Notes: generated from the sequence alone by a model not told the origin. Positions 40,444-48,324 are shown, counted from the first letter of the stretch. The stretch: 64,000 nucleotides of DNA from Methanobacteriota archaeon (GCA_016845365.1 JAERST010000001.1:1-64000), one strand, 5' to 3'. A program made the numbers and translations.

Positions 40444-40866
40444 TCAAATTTGTTCGAATGTACCCTGCATTCCGAGAATTAAATTCAGAGTAGATTCTAA
40501 GCAGCCAGTCTGAGTTACTCGACCAATGATTTCACCCTCTGAGTTGATGACATAAAGGCGGCGGATTTCATCTGAGAGCAGCAAATTCAATGCCGAGCCG
40601 ACCGGAAGGTTGCGATCGATTGTGACTAAGGGATAACTCATAATTTCTCGAAGCAAAACAAAATCTGGATTCTGCTTCGGTCGAAAGCACCGACGAAGTA
40701 AATCACGCTCTGTCACCACTCCTCGCGGTTCCCCATCTACAGTTACCACAACCGACCAGACTCCCGCTTCATGCATTCGTTCCATAGCGTGAGTTACACT
40801 TGTGTCGCCGCTCAATTTAACTACGTCAGAATCCATCATTTTTTCTACATTCAGTGGGATTCTCAT
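40444..40866 (-). CDS. Tandem CBS-domain protein
   Basis: 140 aa, consisting of two CBS motifs: 'VVKLSGDTSVTHAMERMHEAGVWSVVVTVDGEPRGVVTERDLL' and 'LVTIDRNLPVGSALNLLLSDEIRRLYVINSEGEIIGRVT'. Such free-standing pairs bind adenine nucleotides and report energy state to partner proteins. The start has a 'ggagg' site (ttggaggaac). It lies 57 bp downstream of the CuA-d1 gene on the same strand, separated by a strong GC hairpin. It has no palindrome of its own, so it may depend on read-through from the CuA-d1 promoter. Confidence 0.85.
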   Translation of the reverse strand: MRIPLNVEKMMDSDVVKLSGDTSVTHAMERMHEAGVWSVVVTVDGEPRGVVTERDLLRRCFRPKQNPDFVLLREIMSYPLVTIDRNLPVGSALNLLLSDEIRRLYVINSEGEIIGRVTQTGCLESTLNLILGMQGTFEQI

Positions 40867-40886
40867 TATTGTTCCTCCAATGGTTG

Positions 40887-40915
40887 GGCGCTGGGGGCGG
40901 GGGACCCCCAGCGCC
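40887..40915. terminator. Strong 11-bp GC hairpin before CBS gene
   Basis: GGCGCTGGGGG - 7-nt loop - CCCCCAGCGCC, a perfect stem between the CuA-d1 stop and the CBS start. On the minus strand it ends ~20 nt before the CBS gene. It could terminate or attenuate, or protect the upstream transcript. It is one of the most stable structures in the block. Confidence 0.6.
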
Positions 40916-40923
40916 GCATTTTA

Positions 40924-42726
40924 TCAGACTCCGATCTCCTCAGCTCGGAGCCCGACTCCGAAGGTTCCAGTTGGGTTAGCGATACCTTCTATCTTCCCTA
41001 GAAGGTCAAATTGACCGTCGGCTCCAGGGGTAGATTCGTAGATTAGTAGGTAGCCATCTTCCGCCCAACAAGACACGTAGACCTTCGATCCATCATGGCT
41101 GAATTCAGGGTGAAGAGTCCTGCCATCACAGTCATCATCCTTGAGGGTCCAAACCGTTGCTGCGATTGACTCATCTGTTGCGCCCGGTGTGTAAAGCTCC
41201 CGTGCATCGAGGACATAGACCTCCTTGTTCTCCTCCATATCGGTTGACAGCACCGTATCCCACCAGATGTACGGATACTGCAGGTTAGCAGGGTCCTTCT
41301 CCCACTCCTCGGACGTAATCGGGTCACCAAATTCGTAGGTTCGTGTGAACAGAGCTGGCCCTCCAATCGGTAATTCGAACTCGTTTGTCCAAGTACGAGA
41401 ATCAATGATGTTGAGTTTGCCCTCGCCGATGCTCGGTGTGAAGATGTAATCCGCCCAAACTGCACCTGGTCCAGGGTGAGGCTTCAGTCCGACCTCGACA
41501 AGAGCGACTTCTTCGAGATTTACCGCGTCTATTACAGCCATTTGATGGCTTGTCTGGCTTGCTAGGACGTAATATTGGCCATCAGGCGTGATGAAGGCAT
41601 CGTGCAACATTCCGCCTTGATGATTGAAGACTTTCACGACTGGGAATGGGCTCTCACTCCATCGTGTCTCGTCCGCGTCAATTACCCAGATTTCTCCGAG
41701 GTCCTTCATCGCCACGAAGATGTAACCATTTGCTGTGTCGAGCGCGCTCGCTGCGCGAGAGAATTGCGGTTCTCCATCAACCCAAGGTACTGGAATCTGA
41801 TACTCCATGGCGATGTCCATACTGTGCGCATTAACGATGACGAATGAGGATGGTTCGTAATTAGTAATCGCAATCCAATTTCCGTTGGACGAGAGGGCTG
41901 TGCCTCTGCTCGATTCACCGACCTTGATGTATGCTGGGACACTCAGGTCATCAAGGTCGATCTTCGAGAACCAACCACCTCGGCTAATGAGGTAACCGTA
42001 TCGGGCCTCTTCATCGAATACAACTGTGTGAGGTTGGTATCCGAGCCCGTGAATCCGACCGACGATTTCGTCGGTCGATGTGTCGACTACAACGACGGCT
42101 TCCGCCTCTCGCTCGATAACAATCATCAGATCTCCGTTTTCCCAGCCGGGAGTTCCTCCAGGGGATGTGCTAGTATCGTAAATCTCGGTTCTGATGTCGA
42201 GCGCAGTAGTATTTCCTATCGTTGGAGCTGCCTCAACTACTTGGCCGCCAGCAGGATTTACGATTACCGTTCCCAACATGTCGTTGTGTAGGTCACCGCA
42301 GAAGACTGAACAATCATATCCGAATTCTCCAACTTGATCAGCGACAAATTCGACTGTGACAGATTCCCCTACAGGTAGGTCAACCGCGATATCATAGGCG
42401 TTTAATGAGAATGAGTGGAGCAAGTATTGGTCTTGTTCACTCATCGTCGAGGTGAATGTAATGCGCACGTGGTCGCCTTCATTCACTACAATCTCATCAG
42501 GAATAAATTCCCATTGTGCAGCTTCTACATCAAATTCCTTCCACTCACCTTGCCAGATAGGTTCAGAATCATCGGGCACACATTGGTCGCCCTCGCGCTC
42601 GGTTCCTTCGCCACAAGACAGGTCGCTACTACCGATGCACCCGCCCAACAGCGGAGCAGATATCATCAATATAGCGAGCAGCATTGCGGTCTGTGTTTTG
42701 TTTTCATTCCATGGGTTTAGGTTCAT
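40924..42726 (-). CDS. Lipoprotein with CuA cupredoxin and cytochrome-d1-like propeller
   Basis: 600 aa. A signal peptide with lipobox 'LLGGC' (Cys30) anchors it outside the membrane. Residues ~60-155 form a cupredoxin with a full CuA set: His104 ('LLHSFSLN') and 'YDCSVFCGDLHNDM' (Cys139, Cys143, His147, Met150). Residues ~190-600 form a beta-propeller matching cytochrome d1 nitrite reductases: His233 ('GYQPHTVVF', proximal position), His375 ('MLHDAFIT') and His417 ('KPHPGPG'). The 42-residue gap between the last two is the same as I recall for NirS distal His327/His369. A CuA domain thus replaces the usual cytochrome c domain. Haem d1 binding and nitrite reduction are inference. Palindrome S4 is upstream. 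Confidence 0.85.
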   Translation of the reverse strand: MNLNPWNENKTQTAMLLAILMISAPLLGGCIGSSDLSCGEGTEREGDQCVPDDSEPIWQGEWKEFDVEAAQWEFIPDEIVVNEGDHVRITFTSTMSEQDQYLLHSFSLNAYDIAVDLPVGESVTVEFVADQVGEFGYDCSVFCGDLHNDMLGTVIVNPAGGQVVEAAPTIGNTTALDIRTEIYDTSTSPGGTPGWENGDLMIVIEREAEAVVVVDTSTDEIVGRIHGLGYQPHTVVFDEEARYGYLISRGGWFSKIDLDDLSVPAYIKVGESSRGTALSSNGNWIAITNYEPSSFVIVNAHSMDIAMEYQIPVPWVDGEPQFSRAASALDTANGYIFVAMKDLGEIWVIDADETRWSESPFPVVKVFNHQGGMLHDAFITPDGQYYVLASQTSHQMAVIDAVNLEEVALVEVGLKPHPGPGAVWADYIFTPSIGEGKLNIIDSRTWTNEFELPIGGPALFTRTYEFGDPITSEEWEKDPANLQYPYIWWDTVLSTDMEENKEVYVLDARELYTPGATDESIAATVWTLKDDDCDGRTLHPEFSHDGSKVYVSCWAEDGYLLIYESTPGADGQFDLLGKIEGIANPTGTFGVGLRAEEIGV

Positions 42727-42774
42727 CCTTCCACCTCATTTTTGTCGAGGCTCAAGATTCCCATAGGCTGTCGC

Positions 42775-42788
42775 CCGAACATGAACGG
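42775..42788. promoter_or_regulatory. Operator-like site S4 (CCGAACATGAACGG)
   Basis: The motif with a changed right arm, located 48 bp upstream of the CuA-d1 ATG (42726). On that gene's strand 'gcctatggga' follows as a weak TATA candidate. Confidence 0.68.
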
Positions 42789-42815
42789 CATTGCTGAGAG
42801 CATCGATTATTGGAT

Positions 42816-42829
42816 TCGGAGATGTTCGG
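42816..42829. promoter_or_regulatory. Operator-like site S5 (TCGGAGATGTTCGG)
   Basis: A degenerate left arm but an intact ATGTTCGG(G) right arm. It lies 36 bp upstream of ATG 42866 of the rightward gene, keeping the spacing seen at the other sites. Confidence 0.55.
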
Positions 42830-42865
42830 GACAATGATGAGATTCTATCCAAATTTACTCCACTC

Positions 42866-43324
42866 ATGGAACTAGATCTCCACACTCTTAGGAACGCTAA
42901 CCGCGATGCAGCCGCCAAATGGGCTCTAATGCAGCAGAAATGGCTATTCATTTGCGCCGATCATGAAACCGGCCATCCTTCTCAATTTGTAGCCGACCAA
43001 CTTCAACAGCGAGGAGACTCTGTCAAATTCGTCTGTCCGATATGTTCTCGTGAAGACAAACGAATCAAGGGATCATCGGTTTGGAATTCGATTGAAGATG
43101 TCGACGCCGAAGTTTCAGTCATCGCTATGTTCGGCGTCGAAGATCTCTGGTCCTTCGTTCCTGCGCTTTCACAGCGTATGCAATGGTTCGGAGATGTGAA
43201 AGCAGTATGGTTGGAGAGGCATCAGTTCGATGAGCGTTGGAATTCAGAGTTGTACGACTATGGGATAGCGGTAGTCAATGGTGAGTCTCTAGGTGTAAGA
43301 CTTCGCGACCCTGATTACAACTGA
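42866..43324 (+). CDS. Unknown small protein with CxxC motif
   Basis: 152 aa from ATG 42866; the ORF's earlier start would include operator S5 and is rejected. No signal peptide or TM. The N-terminal part contains 'LFICADHETGHPSQFVADQLQQRG' followed by 'VKFVCPICSRED', a possible Cys/His metal site (zinc-ribbon-like half). The C-terminal half is a mixed alpha/beta region rich in Trp ('DLWSFVPALSQRMQWFGDVKAVWLERHQF'). No family recognised. Co-regulation with the oxidase is suggested by S5. A metal-handling or assembly role is conceivable. Confidence 0.6.
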   Translation: MELDLHTLRNANRDAAAKWALMQQKWLFICADHETGHPSQFVADQLQQRGDSVKFVCPICSREDKRIKGSSVWNSIEDVDAEVSVIAMFGVEDLWSFVPALSQRMQWFGDVKAVWLERHQFDERWNSELYDYGIAVVNGESLGVRLRDPDYN

Positions 43325-43345
43325 GAAAACAAATGACGATGGCCA

Positions 43346-43840
43346 TCATCCTCGAAGAACTGAGACTCCAAGGTAGAAGATGATGATTGAAATTATCATC
43401 ATCTTTCTCGCAAACCCTACGGCTCGTCTGCGAAGTCTAAGAGTTTCCTCAGACTGAGGGTCTAACCTGTAAGCGACAATCGCTTTCGGACCTACTCTAA
43501 AATCGTGGTAGGCAACGAGTAGGAGGAGAATGAATCCGAGCACCATTTTCCAGGCGATTGTACTAGCTGGGGGTACTGAGTGACCATACGCTGAAGTGAA
43601 TGCTTCCCAACCTGAGATAATGTCGGCTAATTTAATCCCAGTAATCGTGATTATTGTCAAGGAAATCCATCCTAATCGACGGAATCGTAAGCCGATTTCG
43701 TTGAGGAATTCGATGTACTCCTCTTCATCAAAGCGAATCTTTGCATAGGGTGTAATCAGAAATGCATAGACCCCCATAGAACCAACCCATAGGGCTGCAG
43801 CACCCATGTGCAAGAAGGTGGTTAGAGTCCACTCACCCAT
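43346..43840 (-). CDS. CopD-like four-helix membrane protein
   Basis: 164 aa with four predicted TM helices. The first, 'TTFLHMGAAALWVGSMGVYAFLI', has the His and 'GxxALWVG' pattern of CopD / DUF-type copper-export membrane domains. Later helices ('LGWISLTIITITGIKLADI', 'WKMVLGFILLLLVAYHDF') carry another His. Such proteins often accompany cytochrome oxidases and are linked to copper or haem handling. Its own palindrome (S6) lies 37 bp upstream. It converges with the CxxC protein gene. Confidence 0.72.
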   Translation of the reverse strand: MGEWTLTTFLHMGAAALWVGSMGVYAFLITPYAKIRFDEEEYIEFLNEIGLRFRRLGWISLTIITITGIKLADIISGWEAFTSAYGHSVPPASTIAWKMVLGFILLLLVAYHDFRVGPKAIVAYRLDPQSEETLRLRRRAVGFARKMMIISIIIFYLGVSVLRG

Positions 43841-43874
43841 TGGTCGACGGGAGAATCAACGAGTGTTGAATGAC

Positions 43875-43894
43875 AGGCCGAACGGGTTCGGCCT
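43875..43894. promoter_or_regulatory. Operator-like palindrome S6 (AGGCCGAACGGGTTCGGCCT)
   Basis: 9-bp arms around a 2-bp centre. The core CCGAAC-GG-GTTCGG (43878-43891) is 37 bp upstream of the CopD-like ATG. It is the last copy on the right and coincides with the right end of the AT-richer block. Confidence 0.72.
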
Positions 43895-43930
43895 GAGTAA
43901 TCCAATGATTACTGCGCGATCAGATGAACT

Positions 43931-44788
43931 TCAGTTGCCTTCGAAGCGAGGGGTTCGGCGGTCGACGTAAGCGGCGATTCCTTCCTTCGCGTCAGCGCTG
44001 TTGAAGAGCGCCGCTTGCAACTCGCGCTCAAGCGCGAGGTGGTACTCGAATGGCATCTCAGGACCAGATTGGCATGAGCGCTTGATGTTTCCAACAGCCA
44101 TGGTTGCCTTGTACGGCAGGCAGTACTGGCTTGCGTAGTCGAGGATGTCCTGGCGGAAGTCCTCGAGGGAGCCGTCCCAGACATCGTTGATTAGATCCAT
44201 TTCCTTTGCCTTCTCGAATGCCATCAGTTCGCCACTGACCATGTATTCGAGGGCGCGAGCCTTGCCGATGAGGCGTGTAAGGCGAGCAGTTCCACCGGTT
44301 CCAGCGAGGACACCGAGGTTGATTTCTGGTAGTCCGCACTTGCCGCTATCCTTGCGTGCGATGCGGATATCACAAGCCATTGCGATTTCGAGGCCGCCGC
44401 CGACTGCGTGACCGTTGATTGCACAAATGACGAGCTTTGGAGTCTGCTCGAGGCGGCTCAGAGTCTCGTTTGCGTGAAGGCAGAAATTGTACTTGAATCC
44501 GGGTGTAACCGAGTTCAACATCTGAATCGAAGCACCGGCCGAGAAGAACTTGTGTCCGTGGCCGGTGATCAAAATCACGCTGACATCATCATTGAAGCGC
44601 GCCTTGACAACTGCTGTGTCGATGTCGCGCATCATTTCGTGAGTGTATGTGTTCGGGCCGACCTCGTCTCCTTCAAGCGGAGCGCCTGCTGAATTGGAGG
44701 CGAGTTCGATGATAGCGATTCCATTTTCAGTGACTCCGTAGTTCACTAGGCGGTTCGGCATTGGCTCAAGTTCAGGCCATGAGGTCAT
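43931..44788 (-). CDS. Enoyl-CoA hydratase/isomerase family protein
   Basis: About 285 aa from ATG 44788. Crotonase signatures: 'KFFSAGASIQML' and 'GHAVGGGLEIAMACDIRIAR' (oxyanion hole with catalytic Glu) and 'GLPEINLGVLAGTGGTARL' (second Glu). Both catalytic acids are present, so a hydratase is likely. An N-terminal extension ('PMPNRLVNYGVTENGIAIIELASNS') and 'SAGAPLEGDEVGPNTYTHEMMRDI' differ from the copy at 26.7 kb, showing these are distinct paralogues. It is leftward, downstream of the flavoprotein gene with a 75-bp gap, outside the palindrome block. Confidence 0.9.
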   Translation of the reverse strand: MTSWPELEPMPNRLVNYGVTENGIAIIELASNSAGAPLEGDEVGPNTYTHEMMRDIDTAVVKARFNDDVSVILITGHGHKFFSAGASIQMLNSVTPGFKYNFCLHANETLSRLEQTPKLVICAINGHAVGGGLEIAMACDIRIARKDSGKCGLPEINLGVLAGTGGTARLTRLIGKARALEYMVSGELMAFEKAKEMDLINDVWDGSLEDFRQDILDYASQYCLPYKATMAVGNIKRSCQSGPEMPFEYHLALERELQAALFNSADAKEGIAAYVDRRTPRFEGN

Positions 44789-44863
44789 AGCGCGGCCACC
44801 GAGGGTCGGATTATGAATCACACGGGTGAGGTTGGACCGGCTGAGAGATGGGAAATCGGCTAC

Positions 44864-46135
44864 TCATGCATCGGTTTCGGAGAAAGAAACGCCTCCTCCA
44901 CCACGTTGGATTGACTTCCACTGCTGACCGATTTGTTCCGCTCGCTGACTTGGCTCCCAAACGTCTCGTGAGAGGGCTTTGCGGAAGGGCATTCGTGATA
45001 CCATTCGGCCGTCTGAGAGTTGCTTGCGCCGGAGCATTCCGATGCGTACGATTGGCCAGAGTGCTCGGCGCAATATTCCGGGCTGGTAGACCCATTTCAT
45101 GAAGGCCAGCCCGTCTCCTTTGCGCGCTTGGTCACGCATCCAATAGCGCGCGACCATCTTGAATCCGCGATCGCCAATTCGATTCATGAGGAATCGGTTA
45201 ATCGCGCTGACTCGAACGAGTGGAATCAATCGGCTGCGGACTTGTTTTTGGTAATCGTTCGAGCCCATTATCGAGTGGGCGGCTAGCACACCGCTGGTGA
45301 TTGCGTAGCGCATTCCGAAGCCCCACATGAAATCCTGCAGACCGCCCGCCTCGCCAACATAATGCCGACCTTCGTGGATGTAATGGTCAGGGAGTGAGAA
45401 GTCGCCCTTTCCGCCGACGCGCTTGATTGGTTGTCGGTTGAGTTCGTAGTGTTCCTCGTACCAGGCGATGGTCTCGTTGAGGTAGCGACTGGACTTCTTC
45501 TGTTGGCGCCAAAGGCAGGTGCAGATGAGCCCTATTCCGTCGATGATGATGAGGTATGAGTAAGCGCCGGGAGCGAGTTTGTCATTGAGCTGGAAGGCGA
45601 CATGGTTCGGATGGTCTGTGTGGAAGATTTCTCCGAATGCGACGGCGCTGGATTCCTTCGGGCCGGCGGCGATGATATCGCATTCGCCCGGTTCCTTGCG
45701 AGTTTCGTAGTGGATATTTGCGCCGGCGGCGAGAGCCATTCGCTTGAATCCCTGATCGATGCAATGCTCATCGGTGCCGCGTTCGACGACTCGGAAGGCT
45801 ACTCCTTCGGTCTTGGGATGGGTAATCTCGTCGTCGGGATGGACGAGGTCGATGATGCTGAATGCGTCCGATTTGAACTCGTCAGGGTCGAGGCCCCAGC
45901 CTCGCATTTCGTCGAAGAAATCGGTATCGCTCGTCCAATTCTCGATGCCTTGGAAATCTCCATCGAAGCGCGCGCCTGAATCCTTGCGAATTTCATGCAC
46001 GTGTACATCGTATCCTTCGCGCGCGAGAATGGTCGCCGCGGAGAGCCCAGAGAGCCCTGCTCCGAGGATGTCGATTCGACGGTTCACGAGGCGGCGAGCC
46101 TTAGGTCCTGTTTGAAAGGTTGCGTCGAAAGTCAT
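44864..46135 (-). CDS. FAD-dependent geranylgeranyl-reductase-like oxidoreductase
   Basis: About 423 aa from ATG 46135 (M7 of the ORF). N-terminal dinucleotide motif 'IDILGAGLSGLSAATILAREGYDVHVHE'; the second FAD motif is 'YVGEAGGLQDFMWGFGMRYAITSG', typical of the geranylgeranyl reductase / p-hydroxybenzoate hydroxylase fold. Archaeal members saturate the isoprenoid chains of ether lipids. The C-terminal ~100 residues are basic and hydrophobic ('LIPLVRVSAINRFLMNRIGDRGFKMVARYWM'), suggesting membrane contact. Divergent from moaE. Other FAD monooxygenase functions are possible. Confidence 0.75.
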   Translation of the reverse strand: MTFDATFQTGPKARRLVNRRIDILGAGLSGLSAATILAREGYDVHVHEIRKDSGARFDGDFQGIENWTSDTDFFDEMRGWGLDPDEFKSDAFSIIDLVHPDDEITHPKTEGVAFRVVERGTDEHCIDQGFKRMALAAGANIHYETRKEPGECDIIAAGPKESSAVAFGEIFHTDHPNHVAFQLNDKLAPGAYSYLIIIDGIGLICTCLWRQQKKSSRYLNETIAWYEEHYELNRQPIKRVGGKGDFSLPDHYIHEGRHYVGEAGGLQDFMWGFGMRYAITSGVLAAHSIMGSNDYQKQVRSRLIPLVRVSAINRFLMNRIGDRGFKMVARYWMRDQARKGDGLAFMKWVYQPGILRRALWPIVRIGMLRRKQLSDGRMVSRMPFRKALSRDVWEPSQRAEQIGQQWKSIQRGGGGVSFSETDA

Positions 46136-46180
46136 CGAGGCACAGCGAGGCATTGAAGCGCAGGCGGAGGATGGGCCTTC

Positions 46181-46603
46181 ATGCCTCGAGTCGTCGTCCG
46201 CGTCGAGTCGGAAAGTCTCGACCCTGAGGCCTTGCGTGGCTTGGTTGACGCCGAGGGGTGTGGCAGCGTCGTCTCATTCGTCGGTTTGACGAGAGGCTCC
46301 GATGAGGGAGTTGAGGTCGAGCGATTGGAATTCGACGCTTGGGAAGAAAAATTGCCCAGCGTTCTGAACGGGCTCGCCTTGGACGCAGTAGAGCGATTTG
46401 GCGTAACATCGGTAATCATGGCTCACCGTACTGGCGTCGTGCTACCGGCTGAGCCAATCGTTTGCATTCACGTCGGCAGCCCGCATCGAGCCGAGGGCTT
46501 CGAAGCCTGTTCTTGGCTGATTACGGAGCTCAAGGCTCAGGCGCCGCTGTGGAAAAAAGAGGTGCGCAGCGATGGTGAGGTCTGGAAGGCTGGACTGGGC
46601 TGA
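46181..46603 (+). CDS. moaE: Molybdopterin synthase catalytic subunit MoaE
   Basis: 140 aa. With MoaD it converts cyclic pyranopterin monophosphate to molybdopterin. Seen: 'GCGSVVSFVGLTR', 'LEFDAWEEKLP', 'VIMAHRTGVVLPAEPIVCIHVGSPHRAEGFEA' and the active-site 'PLWKKEVRSDG'. Length is normal for the family. It is divergent from the flavoprotein gene. MoaD is not seen locally, but moaC lies 1.7 kb to the right, so part of the cofactor pathway clusters here. Confidence 0.93.
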   Translation: MPRVVVRVESESLDPEALRGLVDAEGCGSVVSFVGLTRGSDEGVEVERLEFDAWEEKLPSVLNGLALDAVERFGVTSVIMAHRTGVVLPAEPIVCIHVGSPHRAEGFEACSWLITELKAQAPLWKKEVRSDGEVWKAGLG

Positions 46604-46621
46604 GGGCCTGGATTGGGTAAC

Positions 46622-47962
46622 TCAGCCAAGCATTGAATCGCTGACCTGACTCACGGCATGCGGCACATTCGAGGCGATTCCCTCTACCATCATCCAGCCG
46701 TGGCCTTTGACTCCATCACCGACACAGCGAATCCCTTCGATTCCAACGTCCATCGGCAATTCCGCTCCCTGCGGGGCTCGGTTACAAGGCCAATTGCGAT
46801 GGTAAGTGTGAACGCACAATTCCTCTCCATGGTCGGCGAGCCAAGGAATTGCCTCGTAGAGGTCTTCGCGCCCTTTGTCGATCTCCGATTTGACCGCCGC
46901 ATCGGGGACGAATTGGTGAGTGACCATCAGATGCTTGCCCTCGGGCGCGAGGCTCGGGTCGGAGAAGGTAGGAATTACGAAGCCTCCGACCCGCTCAAGA
47001 CTGGGCAACATTGTCACCCCGCTACTTCTCACCGGAATGTCATCATCGAGCGCGAAGCAGAATCCGATGCCGCCAACAGCCTGAGTATCACGAACCTGCT
47101 CGCGCACGCCTTCGGCCACCTCGAAATCGTCTGAAAGCGCCTTCAACAAATTCGGGTGGCCGCCATTATGCACGATAGCATCGGCGCCGACCCAACTCGC
47201 TTCATCACGCCCACGTCGGCGCACACCGACGCAGAAGCGGTGCTCCTTCGTTGATTCCTCGGCCGAACCCGGCAGAATCTCGGTCACCTCATGACTCAAT
47301 TTCACGCGCGCACCATTCTCACGAAGGTCCGCGCGCAACCCATCAATCACACCTTTACAACCACCCTTCGGAACGTGAGGTCTATCCGACCAGAATGAAT
47401 TCTGCAACATACGAACAACCGTAGAAGCAGGCATCTGGTCGAAGCGTAAACTAACCGCGAAATTCGAAAATGCATCCAAGAAATCGATGAAATCGTCACT
47501 GAATCTCCGTTCAAGAAAAGTCCGTCCATCAACAGTCTCATCCCCCCACGGACGCTTAGCACCCTTCGCCAATAAGCTCGGCAGATTCAGCGCATCCTTA
47601 GCCGAAAACCAAGGCAGAATCCCGTAAGCTGATTTTGCAGTCTGATATTTTCCATCGCTCAAGCGACAAGCAAAATGTGAGGTCGGCAAGAAATCAACAC
47701 CATGCCGACCAAGGTCCAACCCCCCCTTCGCCTTCGACCCCAAAATCAGGTCGGCAAACGGCCCCTTCTTGCCATGAGGAATCATGTGAACCGCGCCGGT
47801 GGGAATCTGATATCCATCGTGGTCATGCTGAGTAAATCTCCCACCGGCAAAGGACATCCGCTCGAAGACACTCACCTCAAATCCGCCTGACTGAGCCATC
47901 TTCGCAGCGGATGATAACCCACCGACTCCAGCCCCAATCACGATTGCCTTCGGCTTACCCAT
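46622..47962 (-). CDS. CrtI-like NAD(P)/FAD-dependent oxidoreductase
   Basis: About 446 aa from ATG 47962. It begins 'KAIVIGAGVGGLSSAAKMAQSGGFEVSVFERMSFAGGRF', the GMC-like FAD motif of phytoene desaturases and carotenoid isomerases. It ends 'IRCVGDGVKGHGWMMVEGIASNVPHAV', the second FAD contact. It may desaturate or isomerise an isoprenoid, or act in retinal/carotenoid synthesis; the substrate cannot be told. The ferredoxin gene ends 14 bp upstream on the same strand, so the two are likely cotranscribed and the ferredoxin may be its redox partner. Confidence 0.78.
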   Translation of the reverse strand: MGKPKAIVIGAGVGGLSSAAKMAQSGGFEVSVFERMSFAGGRFTQHDHDGYQIPTGAVHMIPHGKKGPFADLILGSKAKGGLDLGRHGVDFLPTSHFACRLSDGKYQTAKSAYGILPWFSAKDALNLPSLLAKGAKRPWGDETVDGRTFLERRFSDDFIDFLDAFSNFAVSLRFDQMPASTVVRMLQNSFWSDRPHVPKGGCKGVIDGLRADLRENGARVKLSHEVTEILPGSAEESTKEHRFCVGVRRRGRDEASWVGADAIVHNGGHPNLLKALSDDFEVAEGVREQVRDTQAVGGIGFCFALDDDIPVRSSGVTMLPSLERVGGFVIPTFSDPSLAPEGKHLMVTHQFVPDAAVKSEIDKGREDLYEAIPWLADHGEELCVHTYHRNWPCNRAPQGAELPMDVGIEGIRCVGDGVKGHGWMMVEGIASNVPHAVSQVSDSMLG

Positions 47963-47976
47963 CCCTGCACCACCAC

Positions 47977-48324
47977 TCAGGCATAGACCAGCGCACCAGT
48001 AGGGCACCAGAGGAGGCAACGGAGGCAGTCTGTGCAGTTCTTCTCGATGACTTCACACAATCCTTCGACAACCAAGGCATCGTCCTTGCAAGCCATCAGA
48101 CAGTAAGAGCAACCGACGCAAAGCTCGCTGATTACCTGCAGTTTTTCGCCCTCAACCTTCGGTCTATCGTGGTCGACCCCAGACTCGAGTTGAGGTACGA
48201 CTCCCGGAGTCGCCTTGTCGCGAAAAGCCTCGGCCACGCTGGTCAGTTTTTCATCGGGTATTTGAGCACAATGCTGGGTTTCACGTGCTTTTGCTCGTCC
48301 GCACCTCTGAATAGAGGGGAACAC
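47977..48324 (-). CDS. Dicluster 4Fe-4S ferredoxin-type protein
   Basis: 115 aa from GTG 48324; the start is uncertain because the N-terminal ~65 residues have no recognisable homologue, and a later Val start is possible. The C-terminal half has two CxxCxxCxxxC motifs: 'CVGCSYCLMACK' and 'CTDCLRCLLWCP', a 2[4Fe-4S] ferredoxin fold. It is an electron carrier, probably serving the adjacent CrtI-like oxidoreductase. Divergent from moaC with 23 bp between the proposed starts, so the promoters must overlap. Confidence 0.85.
   Translation of the reverse strand: MFPSIQRCGRAKARETQHCAQIPDEKLTSVAEAFRDKATPGVVPQLESGVDHDRPKVEGEKLQVISELCVGCSYCLMACKDDALVVEGLCEVIEKNCTDCLRCLLWCPTGALVYA

Noticed and set aside
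40924-42726. Annotation as nitrous oxide reductase (NosZ)
   Set aside because: Domain order is reversed (CuA first, propeller second) and the His-rich CuZ ligands are missing; the propeller His pattern fits cytochrome d1.
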